Translations under genes and position numbers: made by a program
In this document: positions 26,708-35,218 of the stretch, piece by piece
Layout: every line of letters starts with the position of its first letter
How positions within the stretch are numbered: the first letter of the stretch is position 1
Notes under the pieces: model-generated
Seen by the model: the letters and a program-made list of their open reading frames with translations, nothing else
Databases searched by the model: none
What the model was told of the DNA's origin: nothing
DNA from: DASQMT01 sp963839615
GTDB lineage: Bacteria > Actinomycetota > Thermoleophilia > Solirubrobacterales > Solirubrobacteraceae
NCBI GenBank assembly: GCA_963839615.1
Contig: CAWIVY010000010.1
Coordinates: 62,001 to 126,000 of the forward strand
Length of the DNA: 64,000 nt
Reading direction: 5' to 3'

Positions 26708-27462
26708 AGCAGCGGCGCGCCCGTGTCGACACCTCGTGGGCCCGTGGCAGCGCCGCCGGTGCCGTTCGCGGGGTGGTGCTGAACGGCGTGCTGGTGCCGC
26801 TCATCGACCTCTACGCCCGCCGGGAGGTCCTCGGCGTCGAGCACCTCGCCGCGCTCGATCCTCCCGTCCTCTTCGTGGCCAACCACTCGAGCCACATGGA
26901 CACTCCGACCATCCTCCGCGCGCTGCCGCGGGCGTGGCGCCGGCGCACCGCGGTCGCAGCGGCGGCCGACTACTTCTACCGCGTGCCCTGGCTCGCGCAC
27001 CTGGTCTCGCTGGCGTTCAACACGTTTCCCGTGGAGCGCAAGGGAGAGGCAGCCGTTCCCGACGCGGCCTCGCTGCTCGCCCGGCTGATCGACGACGGCT
27101 GGAGCCTGCTCGTCTTCGCCGAAGGGACCCGGTCGCGCGATGGCACGGTCGGCCGCCTGCGCTCCGGAGCCGCCGTCCTCGCCGCGGAGTTGCGCCTCGC
27201 CATCGTGCCCGTGCACGTCTCCGGGACGCACGCGGTCATGCCTCCGGGCCGCAGCTGGATGCGTCGCTCTCGCGGCACCTTCAGGGGCGCTCGGCAGCCG
27301 ATCGCGGTCCGCTTCGGTGAGCCGGTTCGCCCGCAGGAGGGGGAGCACCGGACCGACGTCATGGAGCGCGTCCGGCTGTTCTTCGAGGCATCGGGCGCCG
27401 TCACGACACCGGACCCCCGGATCGCCGCCCGGCGTTCCGCGTCCCCGCCGTCGGCCACCTAG
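26704..27462 (+). CDS. PlsC-type 1-acylglycerol-3-phosphate acyltransferase
   Basis: This 252-residue acyltransferase starts at GTG 26704, overlapping the TGA of the AGPS-like gene. The catalytic HX4D motif is ANHSSHMDTP, and the phosphate-binding motif is VFAEGTRSRDG. FNTFPVERKG and VSGTHAVMPPG follow as in PlsC proteins. One amphipathic or membrane segment lies near VRGVVLNGVLVPLIDLY. With the AGPS-like enzyme it could acylate DHAP or the 1-alkyl intermediate. It is membrane-associated on the cytoplasmic side. Confidence 0.83.
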   Translation: MKQRRARVDTSWARGSAAGAVRGVVLNGVLVPLIDLYARREVLGVEHLAALDPPVLFVANHSSHMDTPTILRALPRAWRRRTAVAAAADYFYRVPWLAHLVSLAFNTFPVERKGEAAVPDAASLLARLIDDGWSLLVFAEGTRSRDGTVGRLRSGAAVLAAELRLAIVPVHVSGTHAVMPPGRSWMRRSRGTFRGARQPIAVRFGEPVRPQEGEHRTDVMERVRLFFEASGAVTTPDPRIAARRSASPPSAT

Positions 27463-27464
27463 CC

Positions 27465-28466
27465 GTGGCTCGGGTCTTCGTCACGGGCGCGAGCGGCTTC
27501 ATCGGCGGCGCGCTGGCCTCGCGCCTGCTCGAGCGCGGCGACGAGGTGGTGGGGCTCGCCCGCTCCGACGTGGCCGAGGCGGCGATCGCGAGGCGCGGGG
27601 CCGAGGTGGCCCGGGGCGACCTGCTCGACGAGGACAGCGTCGCGGCCGGCATGGAAGGCTGCGCGCTCGCCTATCACGTCGCGGGCGTCAACACCCACTG
27701 CCCCGCCGACCCGGAGCTGCTGCTCCGCGTCAACGTCGGCGGCACGGAGGCCGCCGTCCGCGCCGCGGCACGGGCGGGCGTCCCCCGCATGGTCTTCACG
27801 TCGTCGGCCGCCTCCGTCGGCGAGGCCGCCGGCACGGTCGGGCGGGAGGACACGCCGCACCGGGGCTCATACCTCTCGGTCTACGACCGGTCCAAGCACC
27901 TTGGAGAGCAGGCCGCGTTCCGCGCGGCGCAGCGGCTGGGAGTCGAGCTCGTCGCGGTCAACCCCTCGTCGGTTCAGGGCCCCGGCCGGAACTCGGGCAA
28001 CGGCAAGATCATCATCGCCTACCTCAACGGCCGCCTCCGCGTGTTCGTGGACACGTACATCAGCGTGGTCGACATCGAGGACACCGTCGAGGGGCACCTC
28101 CTCGCCGCGTCGCGCGGTCGCAACGGGCATCGCTACGTCCTCAACGGTGCGACGATCCCGTCCGCGGAGGCGCTGGAGATCGTCTCCGGGCTCACCGGGC
28201 TCTCGGACCCCGTCCGCATGGTCCCGCCGGCGCTGGCGCGCGCGGCCGCGGCGCTCGCGGAGACCGCCGCCCGGGCGCGAGGCAAGACCTCGTCGGTCTG
28301 CCGGGCGCGGGTGCGGACGATCCTTCACGGGCACCGCTACGACGGCTCGCGCGCGACACGCGAGCTGGGAGTCAGCTACACGCCGGTCGCCGAGACGTTC
28401 CGGCGGACGATCGAGTGGGCGGTGGCCGAAGGGCTCGTCACCCGCCCGCTTCCGCGCGACTCCTGA
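27465..28466 (+). CDS. NAD-dependent epimerase/dehydratase (extended SDR)
   Basis: This 333-residue extended short-chain dehydrogenase has the Rossmann motif FVTGASGFIGGALASRL at the N-terminus and the active-site YDRSK (YxxxK). Ser is supplied by TSSAAS. It begins with GTG 27465 two bases after the acyltransferase stop, making a three-gene operon. Similar SDRs include 3-beta-hydroxysteroid dehydrogenase/dihydroflavonol reductase-like proteins. In this operon a reductase for the 1-alkyl-DHAP ketone or a fatty-acyl intermediate is possible; that is inference. Confidence 0.8.
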   Translation: MARVFVTGASGFIGGALASRLLERGDEVVGLARSDVAEAAIARRGAEVARGDLLDEDSVAAGMEGCALAYHVAGVNTHCPADPELLLRVNVGGTEAAVRAAARAGVPRMVFTSSAASVGEAAGTVGREDTPHRGSYLSVYDRSKHLGEQAAFRAAQRLGVELVAVNPSSVQGPGRNSGNGKIIIAYLNGRLRVFVDTYISVVDIEDTVEGHLLAASRGRNGHRYVLNGATIPSAEALEIVSGLTGLSDPVRMVPPALARAAAALAETAARARGKTSSVCRARVRTILHGHRYDGSRATRELGVSYTPVAETFRRTIEWAVAEGLVTRPLPRDS

Positions 28467-28475
28467 CGGGCCGTC

Positions 28476-29114
28476 TCAGACGCTGGACGGGCGCGCCCAG
28501 TATTCGTCTGACGACTTGCTGCGGGCCAGTGCGTCAGCGCTCTCGAACCCGGGAGCCATCGACGCATCGGTGCCCGCGAGCACCTGGTGGTGCTCGATGT
28601 TGAGCAGCCGAAGCCAGCTCTGCTGGCCGAGCGTGAGCCCGATCATGCAGCCGAGCTCGACGAGCTGCGGTTCGGTGAAGTGGTCGTTCATGCGCGCCCA
28701 GAAGGCGTCATCGGTATCGAGGTGCCAGGCGATGGCCTCGGCGTAGGCGAGCGCGGCCTTCTGCTGCTCGCTGAAGCTCGGGGAGCTCTCGAAGTTGAGC
28801 AGCTCGTCGTACTGGCCCTCGACGAGGCCGAGGTCGCGGCCCTTCTCGGAGCGCTGGTTGCCGCAGTACTCGCACTTGACCGATCGCGAGACGTAGACGC
28901 GGCAGAGCTCCTTGATGTCGTGGTCCAGGACTCCATTGCGGAAGAGGTCGTTCCACGCGTTGGCGAAGAACCAGAAGGCCGCCGGCACATGCGCGCGTAC
29001 CGCAGAGCTCTCGGGCCGGGGCGTACCCTCGCGCGCGCAGCGCTCCATCTCGGACCGCATCTCGGGCGTCATTGCATCGAGCGGGACGTAGCTGATGCGC
29101 TGGGTGGCCTCCAT
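28476..29114 (-). CDS. AhpD-like carboxymuconolactone decarboxylase family protein
   Basis: This 212-residue AhpD/CMD-fold protein has the redox motif in SVKCEYCGNQRSEKGRDLG (Cys-x-x-Cys) and a distal HHQVL segment. The fold supports peroxidase or disulfide chemistry or, in other members, decarboxylation. A 12-bp LacI-type operator (29145-29156) lies 31 bp upstream, so it is likely part of the LacI regulon of the catabolic island. Its stop is 10 bp from the convergent epimerase stop. Confidence 0.78.
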   Translation of the reverse strand: MEATQRISYVPLDAMTPEMRSEMERCAREGTPRPESSAVRAHVPAAFWFFANAWNDLFRNGVLDHDIKELCRVYVSRSVKCEYCGNQRSEKGRDLGLVEGQYDELLNFESSPSFSEQQKAALAYAEAIAWHLDTDDAFWARMNDHFTEPQLVELGCMIGLTLGQQSWLRLLNIEHHQVLAGTDASMAPGFESADALARSKSSDEYWARPSSV

Positions 29115-29144
29115 CTGTCTCCTCCCGTCATCCGCGGAACGGTC

Positions 29145-29156
29145 GCAAACGATTGC
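29145..29156. promoter_or_regulatory. LacI-family operator between ahpD-like gene and lacI
   Basis: GCAAACGATTGC is a near-perfect inverted repeat of the LacI/GalR operator type. It sits between the divergent AhpD-like gene and the regulator gene and matches four further sites at 30.3 and 50.7 kb. Confidence 0.7.
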
Positions 29157-29211
29157 GGCACCTAGCGTACCGCTCTTGCGCGGCCGCCGACGAGCGCGCC
29201 ATGATGCACCC

Positions 29212-30258
29212 GTGGAAGCGCACCGGGACCGCTCGCGGCCGACCGCAACGCTGCGTCACGTGGCGGCCGTGGCCGGCGTGCATCCGGCCACCGCATCGCG
29301 AGCGCTCAACCCGGACACCCGCATGCTCGTCAACGCCGAGACGGCGCAGCGCGTCCTCGACGCGGCGGCCGAGCTCGGCTACCGGGCCAACGCGATGGCG
29401 CGTGGCCTCAAGACGAGCCGGTCGTACACGATCGGCGTCGTGATCCCGGACCTGCGCAACCCGCTCTTCCCGCCGATCGCGCGCGGCATCGAGGAGCGGC
29501 TCGAGCCGGCCGGCTACACGTCGCTGCTCGCCAACACGGACAACGACGAGGACCGCGAGCGCCTGAGCTTCGAGGCGCTGCGCGCACGCCAGGTCGACGG
29601 GTACATCGCTGCCTCGGCGCGCCGGGAGCATCCGCTGTTCCAGGAGCTCGCGGCCAACGGCCGGCCGCTCGTGCTGGTCAACCGGACCACGGACGACGAC
29701 GACCTGCCCTCCGTGGTCCCCGACGATCACGACGGCATGCGCCAAGCCGTCGCGCACGTCGCCGCGCTCGGTCACCGCCGCATCGCCCATCTCGCCGGCC
29801 CTGTCGAGCTGTCGACCGGGGTTCACCGCCGGCAGGGCTTCGTACAGGGACTTCAGGCGTCGGGCGTCGCGCTCGACGAGCAGCTCGTCGTGACGGCATC
29901 CCGCTTCACCGAGGCGGAGGGCACCCGCCTGTGCCGCGAGCTGCTGAGCCGCGGGCGGGACTTCACGGCGGTCCTCGCAGGCAACGACCTGCTCGCCCTC
30001 GGCTGCATCGACGCCCTGCGCGACGCCGGGCTGGACTGCCCGCGCGACGTGTCCGTCGTCGGCTTCAACGACATGGACTGGAGCGAGCGGTTCTCTCCGC
30101 CGCTCACAACCGTGCGGGTTCCGCACCACCGGCTGGGAGTCGGCGCGGCCGACCTGCTGCTCGAACGGCTCACCGAGCCGCATTCGCGTGCCCGGCACGT
30201 CGTCATGCCCGTGCAGCTGATCGTGCGTGCGTCGACGGCGCCGGCCGCGACCGGCTGA
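29212..30258 (+). CDS. LacI-family transcriptional regulator of the catabolic island
   Basis: This 348-residue regulator starts at GTG 29212. The N-terminal helix-turn-helix and hinge are LRHVAAVAGVHPATASRALN and YRANAMARGLKTSRS. The ligand domain is periplasmic-binding-like: TIGVVIPDLRNPLFPPIARG, RRIAHLAGPVELSTGVHRRQ, and AVLAGNDLLALGCIDALRDA with VVGFNDMDWSE. It precedes the operators and promoter of the long operon. Repression relieved by the pathway substrate is the expected mode. Five matching operators suggest it controls both the 30-kb operon and the divergent 50.7-kb promoters. Confidence 0.87.
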   Translation: MEAHRDRSRPTATLRHVAAVAGVHPATASRALNPDTRMLVNAETAQRVLDAAAELGYRANAMARGLKTSRSYTIGVVIPDLRNPLFPPIARGIEERLEPAGYTSLLANTDNDEDRERLSFEALRARQVDGYIAASARREHPLFQELAANGRPLVLVNRTTDDDDLPSVVPDDHDGMRQAVAHVAALGHRRIAHLAGPVELSTGVHRRQGFVQGLQASGVALDEQLVVTASRFTEAEGTRLCRELLSRGRDFTAVLAGNDLLALGCIDALRDAGLDCPRDVSVVGFNDMDWSERFSPPLTTVRVPHHRLGVGAADLLLERLTEPHSRARHVVMPVQLIVRASTAPAATG

Positions 30259-30269
30259 GCCGCACCGAC

Positions 30270-30348
30270 TTGACAGCCCGTCGCCTCCGGGTCTACCTTT
30301 GAGCGTGTCGCCGCAATCGTTTGCAGGCCGGGGCACGCAAACGTTTGC
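30270..30348 (+). promoter_or_regulatory. Promoter with two LacI operators ahead of the catabolic operon
   Basis: TTGACA (30270-30275) is followed after 17-18 bases by a TACCTT-type -10 (30293-30299). Operators GCAATCGTTTGC (30313-30324) and the perfectly palindromic GCAAACGTTTGC (30337-30348) lie just downstream of the expected start, 24 bp apart, i.e. about two helical turns. This suits cooperative repression. The RBS AGGAGGAG (30361-30368) follows. Confidence 0.72.
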
Positions 30349-30375
30349 ACGAGGAGCGAGAGGAGGAGATTGGGA

Positions 30376-31623
30376 GTGGTACGCAAGCGGCTGGCTCTCT
30401 GCGTGGTCCTCGGGGCGCTGTGCGCGCTCGTCGTCGCGGGCTGCGGGTCCGACGACGACGGCGGCTCCGGCGGCGGCGGAGGGGGAGGCGAGCAGGGCGG
30501 CCCGCCGATCAAGATCGGCGCCTCGCTGCCGTTGACCGGTGAGTTCTCCGAGCCGGGCAAGGCAGCGCAGCAGGGTTACAAGGTCTGGGAGGCGACGATC
30601 AACGAGGGCGATGGGCTGCTCGGCCGGAAGGTGAAGTTCACGTTCCGCGACGACGCGAGCGACCAGAACACTGTGGTCTCCGACTACACGTCGCTGATCA
30701 GCCGTGACAAGGTCGATCTGCTCGCGGGCACGTTCTCCTCGCTGCTCAACATCCCGGCCTCGACGGTCGCCGAGCGCAACCGCATGCTCTACGTCGAGCC
30801 GGCCGGCGGCGCGCCGGAGATCTTCGAGCGCGGCTACAAGCACCTCTTCTTCGCCCAGCAGGCGACCTCCGACAAGCAGGGCGACGTCTGGGCGGAGTGG
30901 GTACTCGGGCTGCCGGAGGACAAGCGCCCGAAGACGGCCGCGTACCCGACGCTCGACGACCCGTTCGCCGTCCCGGTGCTCGAGGGCATCCGCGAGAAGT
31001 TCGAGGCGGCCGGTATCCAGACGGTGCAGAAGAGCACCTACCCGGCCGACACGAGCAACTTCGACTCGATCGCCAACGCCGTCAAGGGGAAGAACCCCGA
31101 CGTCGTCGTGCACGGGGCGACCTTCGCCGACGGCGTCGGCTTCGTGCGCGCGATGAGGAAGGTCGGGTTCAAGCCGAAGCTGTTCTTCGAGACGAGCGCG
31201 CCCTCGTTCGGGGACCAGTACATCAAGGGTGTGGGCAAGGAAGGGACCGAGGGGGTGTTCTACGCCGTCAGCCACACGCCCGAGGCGGAGACGCCCGGCA
31301 ACGAGCAGTTCGTCGCGAAGTACAAGGAGATGTACGGCGGCACCGAGGTGCCCGAGGACGCGGCCGACGCGTTCGCCACGGCGCAGGTCATGCAGGCCGC
31401 GGTCGAGGCGGTCGGCTCGGTCGAGCGCGGCGACCAGACGAAGCTGGCCGATTGGCTGCGCGAGAACGAGGTCGACACGATCCTCGGTCCGCTCAGCTGG
31501 GACGAGGCCGGCCGCCCGCAAGGCGAGTTCCTGATCGGCCAGTGGCAGGACGGGAAGCCGCAGGTCGTCCTGCCGGAGGACGTGGCCACATCGGACAAGA
31601 TCGTCGAGTCGTACGGCGGCTGA
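30376..31623 (+). CDS. Branched-chain-amino-acid-type ABC substrate-binding lipoprotein
   Basis: This 415-residue HAAT-family (LivK-like, Peripla_BP_6) binding protein starts at GTG 30376, seven bases after AGGAGGAG. The signal peptide has lipobox VVAGC, followed by a Ser/Gly/Asp-rich linker and then IKIGASLPLTGEFSEPGKAA. DLLAGTFSSLLNIPASTVAE and MLYVEPAGGAPEIFERGYKH match aromatic- or amide-binding members of the family more than amino-acid binders. It delivers the substrate to the LivH/LivM-LivG/LivF transporter encoded next. It is the first gene under the LacI operators. Confidence 0.86.
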   Translation: MVRKRLALCVVLGALCALVVAGCGSDDDGGSGGGGGGGEQGGPPIKIGASLPLTGEFSEPGKAAQQGYKVWEATINEGDGLLGRKVKFTFRDDASDQNTVVSDYTSLISRDKVDLLAGTFSSLLNIPASTVAERNRMLYVEPAGGAPEIFERGYKHLFFAQQATSDKQGDVWAEWVLGLPEDKRPKTAAYPTLDDPFAVPVLEGIREKFEAAGIQTVQKSTYPADTSNFDSIANAVKGKNPDVVVHGATFADGVGFVRAMRKVGFKPKLFFETSAPSFGDQYIKGVGKEGTEGVFYAVSHTPEAETPGNEQFVAKYKEMYGGTEVPEDAADAFATAQVMQAAVEAVGSVERGDQTKLADWLRENEVDTILGPLSWDEAGRPQGEFLIGQWQDGKPQVVLPEDVATSDKIVESYGG

Positions 31624-31638
31624 CGCGGTGAGGCCGGA

Positions 31639-31659
31639 GGGCTGGGCGCGGCCCAGCCC
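31639..31659 (+). terminator. Intercistronic hairpin after the binding-protein gene
   Basis: GGGCTGGGC pairs with GCCCAGCCC around a GCG loop, between the binding-protein and permease genes. It probably attenuates or protects the mRNA so that binding protein is made in excess over the permeases. Confidence 0.5.
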
Positions 31660-31682
31660 CCGGCCGCCGCCGCTCTGACGCG

Positions 31683-32564
31683 ATGACCGAGTTCCTCCAG
31701 ACCATCATCCTCGGCCTCCTGATCGGCGGCGTCTACGCGCTGCTGGCCGCGGGGCTGACCCTGATCTTCGGGGTCATGAACGTGATCAACGTCGCACACG
31801 GCGCGTTCCTGATCCTCGCCGCCTTCGTGACGTGGACGCTGTGGGACGCGACCGGGCTCGACCCGCTCCTCGCCGTGCTCGTCACGACACCGCTCATGTT
31901 CGGCTTCGGATGGCTGCTCTACAACGCCACGATCCGGCCGATCCGCAAGGCGCCGCCCTCGGCCTCGGTGCTGCTGACGTTCTCCCTGGCGCTGGTGATC
32001 GAGGGTGTCATGGGGCTTGTCTGGGGAAACACCTCGCATGCCGTTCGCACGTCTTACTTCGACCAGTCCTTCGCAGTCGGAGACCTGTTCCTGCCGAAGT
32101 CCCAGGTCTACGGCTGCCTGCTCGCTGTCGGCGTGCTGGCCGGCCTGTGGGGGTTCCTCACCAAGACCTGGACGGGAAGGGCGATCCGCGCGAGCGCCGT
32201 CAACCCGCAGGGCGCCGAGCTCGTCGGCGTCAACGTCGCCGCCGTGGCGGCGATGACCTTCGCGGTGGGCGTGGCGGTGACCGGGGCCGGCGGCTCGATC
32301 GTGAGCGTCCTCTACCCCTTCCTGCCGGGCTCGCACTACGTCTGGATCTCCCGCCTCCTCGGCATCATCGTGCTCGGTGGGATGGGCAGCCTGCCGGGCG
32401 CCGTCATCGGCGCGCTGCTGCTCGGCGTCGGCGAGACCCTCACCACGACGTACATCGGACCCGAGTGGGCGACCGCCGTGCCGTTCGTGGTCATCTTCGT
32501 CGTCCTGCTGCTGCGCCCGCAGGGTCTGATGGGCGCTCGGCTCCGGGAGGATGTCGCGCTGTGA
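31683..32564 (+). CDS. LivH-like ABC permease
   Basis: This 293-residue integral membrane permease begins MTEFLQTIILGLLIGGVYAL. The LivH signature appears as TLIFGVMNVINVAHGAFLIL and, near the C-terminus, IIVLGGMGSLPGAVIGALLL. About eight membrane helices are predicted by hydrophobicity. Its TGA overlaps the GTG of the permease-ATPase fusion gene. It forms the import channel with the LivM half of that protein. Confidence 0.88.
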   Translation: MTEFLQTIILGLLIGGVYALLAAGLTLIFGVMNVINVAHGAFLILAAFVTWTLWDATGLDPLLAVLVTTPLMFGFGWLLYNATIRPIRKAPPSASVLLTFSLALVIEGVMGLVWGNTSHAVRTSYFDQSFAVGDLFLPKSQVYGCLLAVGVLAGLWGFLTKTWTGRAIRASAVNPQGAELVGVNVAAVAAMTFAVGVAVTGAGGSIVSVLYPFLPGSHYVWISRLLGIIVLGGMGSLPGAVIGALLLGVGETLTTTYIGPEWATAVPFVVIFVVLLLRPQGLMGARLREDVAL

Positions 32565-34435
32565 AGCCGGTCTCCGCAGCGGCCGCGCAGACCACTGTCG
32601 ACGCGCCGGGGCCCGACTCTTCGCGGCGCCGGCTCCCGCTCGGCGGCTGGGGCCTGCTGCCGGTCGCCGGCGCGGCCTTCCTGATCGCGTTCCCGTTCGC
32701 CTCCGACGATCTCTTCTGGCAGAACATGATCATCCTGTCGACGCTGTTCGCGATCGGCGCGGTGGGGCTGAACGTGATCTCCGGCTGGGGCGGATACATC
32801 TCCCTCGGCCAGAGCGCCTTTGTGGGCATCGGCGCGTACACCGTCGGCCTCGGCTCCCTGAAGATCGGCGGCGACCCGTTCGTCTGGGTACCCGTCGCCG
32901 GAGTGGTGGCGGGGCTGCTCGCGGTGCTCATGGGGCTGATCGCGATGCGCACGCGCGGCCACTCGTTCGTGATCCTCACGATCGGCTTCCTCTTCCTGCT
33001 GCAGTTGATCGCGATCAACTGGGACGGGCTCACGAACGGCACCCAGGGGCTCTCTCTGCCGATCCCGATGTGGGACGTGGCCTATCAGTACTGGCCGTTC
33101 TACTACGCGCTGCTCGCCATCCTCGGCCTGTCGCTGCTGACGGCCTGGCGGATCAGGCGCACGAAGTTCGGCACGGGCCTGATCGCGATGCGCGAGGACG
33201 AGGACAAGGCCGCGACGGTCGGTGTCAACACCCCGATCTACAAGCTGCTCGGCTTCGTCGCGAGCGGCGTGTTCCTCGGCATGGCCGGTGGCGTCTACGC
33301 GTACTACCTCGCGTTCATCGATCCGCGCGGCATGTTCGACATCGTCATCAGCGTCCAGATCATCCTCTGCATGCTGCTCGGCGGGCGCGGGACGCTGTGG
33401 GGCCCGGTGCTGGGCGCGTTCCTGATCGAGCCGCTCAACGAGCTCGCGAACCAGCAGATGGGGGGTGGCAACTCGCGGCTGCTCATCTTCGGCGGCCTGA
33501 TGGCGGTCGTGGTGCTGTTCCTGCCGAAGGGCATCATCCCGACGGTCCAGGAGCGCCTGAGCGCTCGTCGCGCGCGCGGTCAGGCGGGGCTCGTCGGCGC
33601 CCGCCTGGAGGGCCCGCTCGTGATCGGCGAGCGGACGGCGCCGGCGGAGACGACCGTCCCCCCCGGCGAGCCGCTGTTGGAGGTCAAGGCCCTGTCGAAG
33701 CACTTCGGCGGCGTCAAGGCGCTCGATGACGCCTCGTTCGTGGTGCCACAGGGGTCGATCACAGCGCTGATCGGGCCGAACGGGTCCGGCAAGACGACGG
33801 CGTTCAACCTGATCGACGGCACGATGACGGCCGGCGCCGGGGAGGTCTGGCTGGAGGGCCGGCGAATCGACGGCCTCCCGCCTTACCGGCGCGCGCACCT
33901 CGGTCTGGCGCGGACCTTCCAGATCACGCGCCTGTTCCGGGAGATGACCGTGCTGGAGAACGTGGTGGCGCCGCTGCGCTCGTTCTCCTGGCGACAGCTG
34001 AACACGAACGCGATCCGGGGCGACGAGACCGCGCGCGCCGAGGAGCTGCTGACGTTCGTCGGCATGGAGCGGTTCCGCGAGCAGCAGGCCGGCGCCCTCT
34101 CCTACGGCCAGCAGAAGCTCGTCGAGCTCGCGCAGGTGCTGATGCTCGACCCGAAGCTGATCCTGCTCGACGAGCCGGCCGGCGGCATCAACCCGACGCT
34201 GATCGCGCGCATGGGCGAGATGATCCGCACGCTGAACCGCCAGGGCACGACGTTCCTGATCGTCGAGCACAACATGCCGTTCGTGCTCGGCCTCTGCGAC
34301 CCCGTGCTCGTCCTCGCCCGCGGCACCTGCATCTGCGAGGGCGCCCCGGACCACGTTCAGAAGGACCCGCGCGTGCTCGACGCCTACCTGGGCGAGGACT
34401 TCGTCCTGGAGGACACCGTGGAGGTCGGGCGATGA
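32561..34435 (+). CDS. LivM-LivG fusion: ABC permease joined to ATPase
   Basis: This 624-residue protein has two parts. Residues about 1-350 are a LivM-type permease (GLNVISGWGGYISLGQSAFV, FGTGLIAMREDEDKAATVGV, ILCMLLGGRGTLWGPVLGAF). After a linker of about 45 residues, residues about 390-624 are a LivG-type ATPase with Walker A GPNGSGKTT, signature LSYGQQKLVELAQ and Walker B LILLDEPAGGINPT. In most bacteria these are separate genes; fusions are known in some actinobacterial and proteobacterial HAAT systems. The frame is intact. GTG 32561 overlaps the LivH stop and ATGA links it to LivF. Confidence 0.88.
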   Translation: MKPVSAAAAQTTVDAPGPDSSRRRLPLGGWGLLPVAGAAFLIAFPFASDDLFWQNMIILSTLFAIGAVGLNVISGWGGYISLGQSAFVGIGAYTVGLGSLKIGGDPFVWVPVAGVVAGLLAVLMGLIAMRTRGHSFVILTIGFLFLLQLIAINWDGLTNGTQGLSLPIPMWDVAYQYWPFYYALLAILGLSLLTAWRIRRTKFGTGLIAMREDEDKAATVGVNTPIYKLLGFVASGVFLGMAGGVYAYYLAFIDPRGMFDIVISVQIILCMLLGGRGTLWGPVLGAFLIEPLNELANQQMGGGNSRLLIFGGLMAVVVLFLPKGIIPTVQERLSARRARGQAGLVGARLEGPLVIGERTAPAETTVPPGEPLLEVKALSKHFGGVKALDDASFVVPQGSITALIGPNGSGKTTAFNLIDGTMTAGAGEVWLEGRRIDGLPPYRRAHLGLARTFQITRLFREMTVLENVVAPLRSFSWRQLNTNAIRGDETARAEELLTFVGMERFREQQAGALSYGQQKLVELAQVLMLDPKLILLDEPAGGINPTLIARMGEMIRTLNRQGTTFLIVEHNMPFVLGLCDPVLVLARGTCICEGAPDHVQKDPRVLDAYLGEDFVLEDTVEVGR

Positions 34436-35211
34436 CGCTCCTGCGGCTCGACGGCGTGATCGCCGGCTACGGCGGCGGCGATGTCCTGCAGGGCGTGGAC
34501 ATCGAGCTGGGCGAGGGCGCCATCGGCTGCATCGTGGGGCCCAACGGCGCCGGCAAGTCGACCGTCCTGCGGGCGGTCAGCGGCATCCTGCGACCGCGCG
34601 CGGGACGCATCCACCTCGAGGGCGCGGACATCACCGGTCGCGCCCCGGCCGAGATCCTCGGCCTGGGCATCGCGCAGGTGCCGCAGTCCAACGGGCTGTT
34701 CCCGAACATCAGCGTGCGCGAGAACGTGCTGATGGGCGGCTACATCCTCCGGCGCGACAAGGCGCTGCTGCGCAGGCGCTACGACGAGATCGCCGAGATG
34801 TTCGCCGTCATCCGCGAGCGTGCGGACGAGAAGGGCGGCAACCTGTCGGGCGGGCAGCGGCGGATGGTGGAGATCGCGCGATCGCTCATGCTCGACCCGA
34901 AGCTCGTGATGCTCGACGAGCCCTCGCTGGGCCTGGACCCGAAGGCCCTCAAGCAGGTGTACGGCACGGTGAGGACGCTCACGCAGGCCGGCAAGACGGT
35001 GCTCATCGTCGAGCAGAACGTGCGCTTCGGGCTGCGGCTCGCGACCGACGGGATCGTGATGGAGAGCGGGCGCGTGCTCCTCGTGGGCAAGGCAGACGAC
35101 GTGCTCAACAACCCGGAGATGTCCGCCCTGTACTTCGGCGGCTCCGTGCAGGACAAGCCGTCCGGCGGCCAGCCTCCCGCGATGCCGGCTCCGGCGCCCA
35201 CGGGCGGCTGA
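34432..35211 (+). CDS. LivF-like ABC ATPase
   Basis: This 259-residue ATPase has Walker A GPNGAGKST, LSGGQRRMVEIARSL and Walker B LVMLDEPSLGLDPK. IAQVPQSNGLFPNISVRENV is the Q-loop region of LivF proteins. It pairs with the ATPase half of the LivM-LivG fusion. A Pro/Ala-rich C-terminal tail of about 20 residues extends beyond the usual end. ATG 34432 overlaps the previous stop. Confidence 0.88.
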   Translation: MTLLRLDGVIAGYGGGDVLQGVDIELGEGAIGCIVGPNGAGKSTVLRAVSGILRPRAGRIHLEGADITGRAPAEILGLGIAQVPQSNGLFPNISVRENVLMGGYILRRDKALLRRRYDEIAEMFAVIRERADEKGGNLSGGQRRMVEIARSLMLDPKLVMLDEPSLGLDPKALKQVYGTVRTLTQAGKTVLIVEQNVRFGLRLATDGIVMESGRVLLVGKADDVLNNPEMSALYFGGSVQDKPSGGQPPAMPAPAPTGG

Positions 35212-35218
35212 CACGGGC

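Noticed and set aside
29128..31521. A 797-residue minus-strand frame opposite lacI and the binding-protein gene
   Set aside because: It is antisense to genes with clear motifs, has no recognisable domain, and reflects the third-position G/C bias.
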